Shown piece after piece: positions 42,102 through 51,300 of a stretch of DNA of 64,000 nt. The stretch comes from Conexibacter woesei DSM 14684. Its GTDB lineage: Bacteria; Actinomycetota; Thermoleophilia; Solirubrobacterales; Solirubrobacteraceae. The stretch's first letter is position 1; each line of letters starts with the position of its first letter. The DNA lies in contig NC_013739.1 of NCBI RefSeq assembly GCF_000025265.1, positions 1,798,001 to 1,862,000 of the forward strand. The letters run 5' to 3'. The translations under genes and the position numbers were made by a program. The notes below the pieces were generated by a model. That model saw only the letters and a list, made by a program, of their open reading frames with translations, had not been told where the DNA came from and did not search any database.

Positions 42102-44038
42102 GCGTCGTCGCGTGGGAACGCCGGGCGCGGGCGCTCGACGGCGACATCCACCTCAACGGCGAGGAAGTCGACGTCGTCGCCGGCGGCGGGCTCGTCAGCT
42201 TCGACGAGGAGTTGAGCGTCAGCGGCTCGCCGATCGTGCGCGTCGGGGTGCTCGACCCCGAGCGCGTCCTCGTCGGATCCGAGCTGCTCGACCTCCGCAG
42301 AGACGACGCCGAGAAGCTCGGTCGCGAGGTCGAGCTGGTCGTAGACGGCGTTGCGTACTGGCTGCGGTCGGTCGTCAAGCGCCGCGACGTGTTCGAGCTG
42401 ACGTTCGAGGACCGCACCGTCTGCCGGCTGCGCGACAGAGGCCGGCCGACGAAGGACAAGGAGGGCGCGAGCGACCACCGCGCCTTCATCAGACGACTGT
42501 GCGCGCTGGCGAAGGTGGAGGATCCGATCACCCGGGATCCGCTGCAAGAGGAGCTGGAGTCGCGCAAGTCGACGGGGACGGGTACGTCGAGAGGCAAGCG
42601 CGACAGAGCCCGCAGAGCCGCCGACGACCGCCTGGAGTCTGGGATCGCCCCCGGCGCCCGGCTGAGAGTCAAGTCGGCGTGGGGGACGCCCGGCCAGCTC
42701 GACATCGCCTCGCAACTGCTCGAGGTCGCGACGCGGCTCGGTGCGTCGGACAAGGTGATGGTCTCGCTGATCGCGGTCGCGATCCAGGAGTCGTTCCTGA
42801 CCAACCTGCGAACGCCCAGCGAAGACGGTTACGGCTCTTACGGCGTTCTGCAGCCCCGGGTCGACTATTCCAACACACACCTGCGCCGCCCAGTCACGAT
42901 GGCGCAAGCGCTCGACGTCGCGTTCAACGCGGAGGCGTTCCTGCGCGATCCCGGCTGGGCGTCGAAGGGCGGCGCGATGAGATGGGATCGCCTGCGGCCG
43001 GACTGGACGATCGGCCAGCTCGGCCAGCAGGTCGAGAGAGGCCCGCCAGCGGCCGACTACGACCAGTGGGAGGGCCAGGCGCGGGCGATCGTCGAGGCGT
43101 ATCTCGGCCGCGGGGTCGCGATGCAGGGCGGCGCGACGTCGAGCGGCGGACGGACCGAGACGCGGCTGACGGTCGGGCGCGGGGAGTCCTACTGGGACGC
43201 CGCAGTGCGGATCGCAGAGTCGTACCGCTTCCGCTTCTTCGTCGTCTCCAACACGCCGTACTACGTCGCCGACGAGGCGCTGCTCGACAGCCGGCCGCGG
43301 ATGACGATCGCAGAGGACTCGCCGGGCGTCGACGCGATCGACTGGGAATGGGCTCCGCGCAAGGAGCTGCGGCAGACCGAGGTCGAGTGCAACGTCCACG
43401 CCTGGCAGGCCCCGCCGGGCAGCGTCGTCGAGCTCGACGACGACTGCGGTCCCGCGGCCGGCCGCTGGCTGGTCGGCGAGTACGCGCGCTCGCGCTTCGC
43501 CGACAAGGCGCGAATCACGCTCGTGAAGGGGCGCAAGCCAACCGTCCCGACCGAGGCGGCGGACGAGGGCGAGGGCGAAGGCAGCGCGGGCGCGTCGTCT
43601 GCCGCGAGCCGCGTCGGCACGAGCGGCTACTGGTACCCGCTCTCGGCGCGGGGCAAGTTCCTCGGAGGTCCGGGAGGCGACGGGTCGCACAGCCGCGTCG
43701 ACTGGCCGCACAACTGGCAGTCCGACGAGGCCGTCGACATCGAGGTCCCGGTCGGCACTACGGTGTTCGCGGTTCGCAGCGGCACGGTCGAGAAGGCCGC
43801 TGGAAGCGTGGGCGACGGTTCGGGGCGCACCGACGGGCTGACCGTCACGATCAAGACCGACGACGGCCGCCGCTGGTTCTACACGCACCTCAGCACGCGG
43901 TCGCCGCGCGTCAGAGCGGGCGCCAAAGTCGTGGGCGGACAGCAGATCGGCAGATCCGGCCTCGGCGGTGGGGTACCGCACCTCCACATCGCGGTCGACA
44001 GAGGCGATCCGGTGCAGCTGCTGGGGCTCTCGACGTGA
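42098..44038 (+). CDS. Baseplate hub (gpD-like) with transglycosylase-like segment and M23-type C-terminal domain
   Basis: 646 residues. The first 130 and the region about 345-480 form the gpD/gp27-like hub (SFDEELSVSG, LRSVVKRRDVFELTFEDRT, ESYWDAAVRIAESYRFRF). Between them is a lysozyme/transglycosylase-like segment (VSLIAVAIQESFLTNLRTPS, SYGVLQPR). The C-terminus (about 515-646) is an M23 endopeptidase-type fold with the H-x-H motif (PHLHIAVDRG). The usual first zinc ligand His is Asp here (SDEAVDIEVPVG), so activity is uncertain. It overlaps the paralogue at 44035. Confidence 0.8.
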   Translation: MSVVAWERRARALDGDIHLNGEEVDVVAGGGLVSFDEELSVSGSPIVRVGVLDPERVLVGSELLDLRRDDAEKLGREVELVVDGVAYWLRSVVKRRDVFELTFEDRTVCRLRDRGRPTKDKEGASDHRAFIRRLCALAKVEDPITRDPLQEELESRKSTGTGTSRGKRDRARRAADDRLESGIAPGARLRVKSAWGTPGQLDIASQLLEVATRLGASDKVMVSLIAVAIQESFLTNLRTPSEDGYGSYGVLQPRVDYSNTHLRRPVTMAQALDVAFNAEAFLRDPGWASKGGAMRWDRLRPDWTIGQLGQQVERGPPAADYDQWEGQARAIVEAYLGRGVAMQGGATSSGGRTETRLTVGRGESYWDAAVRIAESYRFRFFVVSNTPYYVADEALLDSRPRMTIAEDSPGVDAIDWEWAPRKELRQTEVECNVHAWQAPPGSVVELDDDCGPAAGRWLVGEYARSRFADKARITLVKGRKPTVPTEAADEGEGEGSAGASSAASRVGTSGYWYPLSARGKFLGGPGGDGSHSRVDWPHNWQSDEAVDIEVPVGTTVFAVRSGTVEKAAGSVGDGSGRTDGLTVTIKTDDGRRWFYTHLSTRSPRVRAGAKVVGGQQIGRSGLGGGVPHLHIAVDRGDPVQLLGLST

Positions 44039-45960
44039 GCACCGTCGAATGGCACAGAACCACTCGCGCACTGCGTGGCGACGTCCGGCTCGACGGCGAC
44101 GAGATCGACGTCGTCGTCGGCGACGGGCTCGTCAGCTTCGACGAGGAGCTGAGCATCAGCGGCGCGCCGATCGTGCGCGTCGGCGTGCTCGACCCCGAGC
44201 GCTGGCTGATCGAGACGAGACTGCTCGACCTGCACAGCGAGGACGACGAGCGGCTCGGGCGAGAGGTCGAGCTCGTCGTCGACGGGGTCGCCTACTGGCT
44301 GCGGTCGGTCGTCAAGCGCCGCGACGTGTTCGAGCTGACCTTCGAGGACCGCACGGCATGTCTGCTGCGGGATTCGTTCGGGGCGACCAAGACGACGGCC
44401 GGGGCACAGAGAGAGCGCGCGTTCATCGCGAGCCTGTGCGAGCGGGCCGGAGTGCCGGCTCCCGAGATGCACGAGCCGCTCTCGGAGGAGCGCCGTGCGC
44501 GTGCGCGGTCCGCCGCCGGCAGAACGAGCTTCAGAGCCGATCGCGACCGCGACGGTCGCGTCCGCCGGCGCGCTCGCGGAATCGCCGACGACGCCAGACT
44601 CACCGTGAAGGGCGCGCCGATCGCGCGCTCGCAGATCGCCGAGGCGAACACGCTGCTGTCGGTCGGGGCGGAGCTGAACGCACCCGAGGTCGCGATGGTC
44701 GCGATCGCCTTCGCCGGGATCGCCGAGTCGGCGCTCGGCGCGCACGCCGGCACGTTCTCGCCCGCAGATGGCTACTACGGCGTCCTGCAGAGCAGCCCGA
44801 AGAACTGGCCCGATCCGCACGACACCGCGGGCATGGCGCGTGCGTTCATGCTCGGCGGGAGAGGGTTCCAGGGCAACGGCGCGATCGCGCTCGCGCGGAC
44901 CGTCTCGGACCCTGTTCAGATCGCCGTCACCGTCGAGGCGCCGAGCAACTGGCCCGACAACGCGTATGCGCGCCAGAGCGGCTGGGAGCGCTACCTCCCC
45001 GAGGCCCGGGCGCTCGTGGCCGAGTTCGGTGGGGGAGACGGGACGAGCATGCCGCCTGGCACGGTAACGCGGACGGTCGAGGCGCCGCTCACCGTCGAGC
45101 GCGGCGAGTCGTACTGGGACGCCGCGATGCGGATCGCGGAGTCGTACCGCTTCCGCTTCTTCGTCGTCGCCAACACGCCGTACTACCTCGCCGATCAGGC
45201 ACTGATGCAGAGCGAGCGCCTGATGACGATCGGCGAGGAGACGCCCGGCGTGACGCTGCTCGACTGGGAGTGGGCGCCGCGCAAGCTGCTGCGATCGGTC
45301 GACCTCGAATGCAACGTGCGTGCGTGGCAGGCGCCGCCAGGGAGCGTCGTCGTGCTCGACGAAACATGCGGCCCGGCCGGCAGCGACGAAGACAGTCGCC
45401 AACGCGGCCGCTGGCTCGTGGGCGACTATCAGCGCTCGCGCTTCGGTGACACCGCCCGCATCACGCTCGTCAAGGGTCGCAAGCCGATCGTGCCGACGCA
45501 GACCGAGACGACGCAGGTGGGCGGCGACGGCGGTGAGAGACCGGAGCAGGGTGCTGTCGACGGTCACGGTCGCGTGACGACCGAGGGCGGTGCGAAGGGG
45601 ATCGTCGACCAGTGTGCGGCGGTCGCCCTCCGCCTCGCCCCGAGCGCCCGCGTCTCACGGGGGTACACGCCCGGCGACACAGATTCGGATCACGGTGCCG
45701 ACACCGCGCTGCAGGCGGCGCGCGACATAGCGATCCGAGGTCGCAACCCGACCGGGCCGACGCCGCAGATTCCGGAGCTCAACCGGGCGGCGATCGCGGT
45801 CGCGGCACTGTTCGGGCGCACCTACGCAGAGGGTCAGCAGATCCACATCGAGGGTGACGCCTTCAACTATCGCGGCTACCGGATCCAGATCTTCTGGCGG
45901 ACCTACGTCGGCGGTTCAAACCACTACAACCACATACACGTCGGAGCGAAGAAGGCATGA
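44035..45960 (+). CDS. Second baseplate hub paralogue with a different C-terminal hydrolase-like domain
   Basis: 641 residues from GTG. It repeats the hub plan of the previous gene closely (SFDEELSISGAPIVRVGVLD, LRSVVKRRDVFELTFEDRT, ESYWDAAMRIAESYRFRF). It has its own central helical lysozyme-like segment (VAMVAIAFAGIAESALGAHA, GYYGVLQSSP). Instead of M23 the C-terminus is a different domain ending NHYNHIHVGAKKA, the H-x-H ending seen in M15-like or related wall peptidases. So a tandem duplication has been followed by exchange of the C-terminal enzyme. It overlaps the spike gene by four bases. Confidence 0.78.
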   Translation: MSTVEWHRTTRALRGDVRLDGDEIDVVVGDGLVSFDEELSISGAPIVRVGVLDPERWLIETRLLDLHSEDDERLGREVELVVDGVAYWLRSVVKRRDVFELTFEDRTACLLRDSFGATKTTAGAQRERAFIASLCERAGVPAPEMHEPLSEERRARARSAAGRTSFRADRDRDGRVRRRARGIADDARLTVKGAPIARSQIAEANTLLSVGAELNAPEVAMVAIAFAGIAESALGAHAGTFSPADGYYGVLQSSPKNWPDPHDTAGMARAFMLGGRGFQGNGAIALARTVSDPVQIAVTVEAPSNWPDNAYARQSGWERYLPEARALVAEFGGGDGTSMPPGTVTRTVEAPLTVERGESYWDAAMRIAESYRFRFFVVANTPYYLADQALMQSERLMTIGEETPGVTLLDWEWAPRKLLRSVDLECNVRAWQAPPGSVVVLDETCGPAGSDEDSRQRGRWLVGDYQRSRFGDTARITLVKGRKPIVPTQTETTQVGGDGGERPEQGAVDGHGRVTTEGGAKGIVDQCAAVALRLAPSARVSRGYTPGDTDSDHGADTALQAARDIAIRGRNPTGPTPQIPELNRAAIAVAALFGRTYAEGQQIHIEGDAFNYRGYRIQIFWRTYVGGSNHYNHIHVGAKKA

Positions 45961-46583
45961 GCGCCCTCCGCCGCCAGCGCCCCCAGCAGCCGCTCGCGCT
46001 CGAGGCGCGCGTCTCCGACCCCGACCCCGATGCGCTGACCGTCACGATCGACGACTTCGACGGCGACGTACTCGCGCGCCACGCGTGGGAGGTCGCGTCA
46101 TGGCCGCGCACGCCCGGTGCGGTCCCCGCGCGCGGCGACCGCTGCCTCGTCGTGATGTCGGAGATCGGCCGGCCGTGGGTCGTCTCCGGCGAGTGGACCG
46201 GCGAGCCCGAGCCGGTCGTGCCACGGGACTGGAGAAGCCCGGAGTTCGTCGCGGGGTGGACCAACCATGCCGCCGCCGATCCACGGTTCGTGGCCGGCTA
46301 TGCACAGGATCTCAGCGGCTTCACGATGTTGCGCGGGATCGTCAGTCGGGCCACGGACGAGTGGGTCGCCGACACGCCGATGCTCGTGCTGCCAAGAGGC
46401 TTCCGACCCAGCACGCGCCGGATGTTCATCACGTTTGGGTATGCCGGCGCCGTCCCGGTGCGCATGCGCGTCGACGCACTTCCCGACGGTGAGGTCCGGT
46501 TCATCAACGCCGGCGCGGCATGGGCCAGAACCGTGACGAACCTCGTCGGCCTCGACGGCATCAGCTACTGGGCGGAGGACTGA
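45957..46583 (+). CDS. Baseplate spike (gpV-like OB-fold) with fibre-type C-terminal domain
   Basis: 208 residues. The N-terminal half looks like the OB-fold of gpV-type spikes (PDALTVTIDDFDGDVLA, RGDRCLVVMSEIGRPWVVSG), here without the long beta-helix. The C-terminal half is a compact beta domain (FRPSTRRMFITFGYAGAVPV, then DGISYWAED) like knobs of tail fibres. The position between hub and gp25 supports a central spike or hub cap. Moderate certainty. Confidence 0.65.
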   Translation: MSALRRQRPQQPLALEARVSDPDPDALTVTIDDFDGDVLARHAWEVASWPRTPGAVPARGDRCLVVMSEIGRPWVVSGEWTGEPEPVVPRDWRSPEFVAGWTNHAAADPRFVAGYAQDLSGFTMLRGIVSRATDEWVADTPMLVLPRGFRPSTRRMFITFGYAGAVPVRMRVDALPDGEVRFINAGAAWARTVTNLVGLDGISYWAED

Positions 46584-46584
46584 C

Positions 46585-46899
46585 ATGACTGGAAACCCAC
46601 ACCTGTCTCTGCCGCTGCGCGTCGAGCGCGGTCGCTTCGCGACCGTCGAGCAGGACTCGGCGCAGCACATCGCGGAATGCGTCGAGGCCGCGGCGCGGAC
46701 CGAGCTCGGCTCCCGGATCGAGGCGCCGGACTTCGGCATTCCGAACTACCTGATGGCCGCCGGCGGCGTCGACGTCGACGAGCTGCGCGCTGCGCTGCTC
46801 GACTCCGAACCGCGTGCCGACGCGGTCGTCGAGCTCGTCGAGTCGCTCGACGACCTGCGCGCCGAGAGCATCCGCATCCTGATCGACGAGGAGTCCTGA
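46585..46899 (+). CDS. gp25/GpW-like baseplate wedge protein
   Basis: 104 residues, the usual size for gp25/W. N-terminal LPLRVERGRFATVEQDSAQH, middle TELGSRIEAPDFGIPNYLM (family Gly-Glu/Ser-Arg and Pro-x-x-G pattern), helical C-terminus. gp25 nucleates sheath assembly at the baseplate. It is followed two bases later by the J gene, the standard gp25-J order. Confidence 0.85.
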   Translation: MTGNPHLSLPLRVERGRFATVEQDSAQHIAECVEAAARTELGSRIEAPDFGIPNYLMAAGGVDVDELRAALLDSEPRADAVVELVESLDDLRAESIRILIDEES

Positions 46900-46901
46900 C
46901 C

Positions 46902-48353
46902 GTGGCCGTGATCCGCCCACAGATCGAAACCGACCCGACCGCGCTCGAACAGATCGCGTACGACTACCTGGAATCGGCTGGGCTCGGCTGGGAGCGTGCC
47001 GACGGCGACCTGATGTCCTGGCTGATCGGCGCGCACGCGCGCATGGTCGCCGAAGAGCGCGACATCGCCGCGGACGTGCCGATCGAGCAGATCCTGCGTC
47101 CGCTCGGCGAGAAGGTGCACCGGGTCGAGCAGCAGCGCGCGGTGCCCGCGACGGCCAGAGCGAAGTTCACGATGCGCGACACCGCCGGCTACACGATCCC
47201 CGCCGGACTGGAGGTGCTCGTCAAGACGTCCGGCGACGAGGGCGTGACGATGCTGGTCGTCGCGCCGCACACGATCGAGCCCAACCTCGATCCGCCCGAG
47301 GGGGTCGTGGATCTGCGCGCCGCGCCCGGCAGAGAAGGCGCGGACGCCAACGGCTTGAGACCGACCGGCACGACGGTCGTGCCGATCCGCTCGTTCGAGT
47401 TCATCAGGAGAATCGAGCTGGCCAGCGAGTCTGCGAACGGCAGAGACGCGGAGTCCGACGAGGACTATCTCCAGCGTCTCGTCGACACGCTCGCGTTGGC
47501 CACGCCCGCCCCGGTGCTGCTCGACGACTTCGCGGCGATCGCGCGCCAGCAGGACAACGTCGCGCGTGCGCTCGCCGTCAACCACCAGCTGTGGCGTCCC
47601 GAGGTGATCGAGATCGCCGTCGGCGTCGGGAGAGGCTCCGTCTACGACGGCGCCGGCAGAGCGATCACCGTCGCCCACGCCAGAACCAGCACCCAGATCG
47701 AGACCGACTTCGCCGCCTATGGCGCGAGAGCGACGGGCGGGCCGCTCGGCACGGCGCCCGTCGTCGTGACGCTCAACGGCAGAGCGAGATACGGCCCGTG
47801 GAAGGCCGAGGCGGCCGCATCCTCGACGGTCGCGGTGAGCGTGCGCCAGCACGGCGGCGAGCGCAACCCCGTCGAGCGTGCCGTCGCGGTGGCGGTCATC
47901 ACCGCCGCCGGCGACCCGCTCTCGAGAGAGGAGCGCGCGGCGGTGCAGGCGAGCATCGAGGGCCTGCGCGAGGTCAACTGGCTGTGCTCGGTGATCGACC
48001 CGATCTACACCGAGATCGACGTCGACTTCAGAGCGATCGCGTGGCCGTCGTACGACCCGAGAGCCGTCCTCGACGACGCCGTGATCGCGCTCAGACAGTT
48101 CTTGTCGCCTGCGCGATGGGGTATCGGAGAGGACCGTGCCGACGGTACGGGCACGACGTGGGTCAACGAGCCGAACGTGCGCTACCTCGAGGTGGCGCAG
48201 GTGCTCAACGAAGTGCCCGGGCTGCGCTACGTGACCAGCCTCGGGATCGCACGCGCGAACGGGACCCCCGGCACGAGCGACGTCGCGCTCGACGGCCTCG
48301 TGCCGCTGCCGAGACCCGGCCCCAGAATCCTGGGCGAAGTGACGGAGGCATAG
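46902..48353 (+). CDS. Baseplate assembly protein J (gp6-like)
   Basis: 483 residues from GTG. Baseplate-J features: helical start (LEQIAYDYLESAGLGWERAD), TAGYTIPAGLEVLV, the central RDAESDEDYLQRLVDTL followed by a helical region and FAAIARQQDNVARA, and a C-terminal portion with VNWLCSVIDPIYTEIDVDF. J forms the ring of wedge dimers around the hub. It works with gp25 (upstream) and GpI (fused within the next gene). Confidence 0.88.
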   Translation: MAVIRPQIETDPTALEQIAYDYLESAGLGWERADGDLMSWLIGAHARMVAEERDIAADVPIEQILRPLGEKVHRVEQQRAVPATARAKFTMRDTAGYTIPAGLEVLVKTSGDEGVTMLVVAPHTIEPNLDPPEGVVDLRAAPGREGADANGLRPTGTTVVPIRSFEFIRRIELASESANGRDAESDEDYLQRLVDTLALATPAPVLLDDFAAIARQQDNVARALAVNHQLWRPEVIEIAVGVGRGSVYDGAGRAITVAHARTSTQIETDFAAYGARATGGPLGTAPVVVTLNGRARYGPWKAEAAASSTVAVSVRQHGGERNPVERAVAVAVITAAGDPLSREERAAVQASIEGLREVNWLCSVIDPIYTEIDVDFRAIAWPSYDPRAVLDDAVIALRQFLSPARWGIGEDRADGTGTTWVNEPNVRYLEVAQVLNEVPGLRYVTSLGIARANGTPGTSDVALDGLVPLPRPGPRILGEVTEA

Positions 48354-48356
48354 CAG

Positions 48357-51300
48357 ATGCCGATCCGGAGATTCGACGGGGTCGACGACTTCGTCACGTT
48401 GTCGATCGGCGCGGCCGGCGTGACGAGAGCCGTCACGCTCGCGTTCCTGCTGCGGTCGCGCGCTCAGGCGCCAGGCGTCGACCGGGCGCTCGGCGGGGCG
48501 CACGACGCCTCCGGGATCCCGCTCGGCTTCCATGCGGAGGTGATCGGGAGCAACGGCGTGGGATTCGTCGCCGGCGAGTGGGCCACCGCGACGTACGGCG
48601 GAGGCGGATTCGCGGCCGCCGATGAGTGGCGGCTGCTCGTGCTGACCAAGGCTGCGGGGTCGGTCGCGGCAACGTTCCACTCGTACGACTTCGCAGCGAG
48701 AGTGCTGCACACCTCCGTGCACGGTGTGGTGGGCGACGCGGCGGCCACGACCGGCGGCACGTACACGTTGGGCATGCTCTACCCGCCCGGCCCTGGAGAC
48801 TGCTGGGGCGGGGAGCTGGCGGCCCACGCGGTCTGGGCCTCTGAGCTCGACGCCGCCGCGGTCAGATCGCTCGCGACGGCGCCGTCGCTCACCAGCTGGC
48901 TGGAGATCGGCAGACCGGCCGCGCTCTGGCTTCTGGATCAGCCGACGCCGGCGGCGCCGATCAGAGACCTGACCGGCAACGGCGCGGACCAGGTCGCGAT
49001 CGTGGGCACGACCGTGCTGGACGAGGACCCGCCGATCCCCTACCGACCTACGTACGTCTCCGAGGTCACGGCCGATGCGCCGGCGGCATGGATCCGGCTC
49101 GGCGAGACGAGAGGAACCTCAGCCGCCGACGCGGTCGGCGGCACATCGGGCACGTACGTCGGAAGCTGCACGCTCGGCGTTCCCGGCCTGGTGCGCGGAG
49201 ACGCTGATCGTGCGGTGAGGCTCGACGGCGCCGGACACGTCAGCTTCGCCGATCGGCCGGCGTTCGACCTCACGACGAGAGGGACGATCGAGGCGTGGGT
49301 GCGGGTCGACACGGCCGACGCAGCGTTCCGCCCGATCGTCGACAAGGGCGAGGGCTCGTACATCGTCCGCTTCGACGACACGGGCAGACTCATCTTCCGC
49401 CGCAACTCGGTCCAGGACATCTGCAAGGCGGTCGTGCCGCTGAGACAGGGCGTCACGACGCACGTCGTCGTCACCTGGGACGCGAGTGCGCCGTTCGTGC
49501 GCATCTACTTCGACGGCGTCGACGTCTCGGGCCCGGCATCGTGGAGCCCGCTGCAGGCGACGTCCACGCCGCTGACGATCGGTGCCGACGACGCAGGCAG
49601 CCACTGGGTCGGGGCGCTCGACGAGGTCGCGATCTACCCCACGGCACTCTCCAGAGCGCGGGTCCAAGCCCACCACGCGGCCGGCATCGCCCGACGGCAG
49701 CACGCGACCGCGTACTCGTCGCCCGCCGTCACGTCGCTCGCCGTCTCGCTCGCCAGAACGGCCGCCGCGAGCGCGCTGCTCGTCAGTGCGATCAGCGTCA
49801 ACAAGTCGGCTGGATCGGTGCCGAGACCTTCGACCGGCTGGACCCTGATCGCCGGCGACGACGGCATGGCGAGCGGCTTCGGACAGGTCGCGCTCGCGAT
49901 GGCGTACCGGATCGCGGACGGCACGTCGGCCGACGTCTGCGGATGGACGTGGACGACCGCCGACAACGCCGCGGGCTGGATCGCCGAGTACGCCGTCGGC
50001 GAACTGGGCGATGTCGAGCATGCGGCGACCTGGTCCACCACGGAGAGAGTGAGAGCGCTCACCGTCGGTCCGGTCATGGCGCAGGAGGGTGCGCTCGCGG
50101 TCGCTCACCTGGCGGTGGACACGTGGTACAACTGGGATCCTCCGGACGACGGGGTGTACGCGTCCTGGTCTGACTCGTTCGCCGCGGCCGACCGGGCGTT
50201 CGTGCCAGAGGACGTCGGCGGGGCGTTCGCCGATCGCGTCGTGCACGCGGCGGGTCCGGTGTCGACGACCGTCACGTCGCTCGGAGGGGAAGGCGACCAG
50301 TCAGCCGGGATCCTCGTCGTGTTCGGTGCCGGCACGCCGCCGACGCCCGCAGTCCTCACGCAGTGGTGCGGCGGCGTGACCTCAGCGGCCGCCGAGGTCG
50401 TCTACACGGTCGACAGAGGCGCGATCGGGCGCCTGGCGCTGTCGACCACGCCGGATCTGTCGAGTGCGTTCTACAGCGAGCCGGAGACGGTCGACGCGCA
50501 GCGTGTGCTGCGGCTTCCCGTCTCCGGGTTGAGTGCGGACACGTCGTACTACTACGGCGTCGAGGTCGACGGCACGCTCCTCCTGACCGGGCGCGGCACG
50601 TTCCGCACGATGGCGACCGAGCCGGCCTCGTTCAGAGTCGCGTTCGGGTCGTGCGCGCACCCGTCGTTCGGCGTCTCTCCGACGCACCGGCGCATCGTCG
50701 CGTCGGGCGCGCAGGTGATGATCCAAAGCGGCGATCTCGGCTACCCGGACGAGATCGGGCCGATGACCGTCGCCGGGCTGCGCGCGAGCTACGACACGGT
50801 CGGCTCCACGACCGGGATCGACGCCGTGATGCGGGCGATGCCCGTCGTGCACGTGTGGGACGACCACGACTCGACCGGGGAGGCCGGCGGCACGGCGACG
50901 GCCGCCGCGCAGGTCTACCGCGAGCGCGAGCCTCACTACGCGCTCGCCGATCCGGTCGCGATCCACCAGACTTGGACGTGCGGTCGGGTCCGGTTCGTCG
51001 TGCTCGACTGCCGATCGCAGCGCGACCCGCTCGCCGATCCCGACGACGACCAGAAGTCGGCGCTCGGCGCCGCGCAGCGGGTGTGGCTCGACGGCGTGAT
51101 GAGAACGGCGACCGAGCCGGTCATCGTCGTGATCTCGTCCGTGCCGTGGAACGATCCGAGACGGCTCGACGGCGACGCCTGGGGCCGCTACTCGACCGAG
51201 CGGGCGGCGCTGATCGCGTCGTGGAGAGCGGCCGGCGTCCTCGACCGCATCCTGATGGTCTCCGGCGACGCCCACATGCTCGCCGCCGACGACGGCACCA

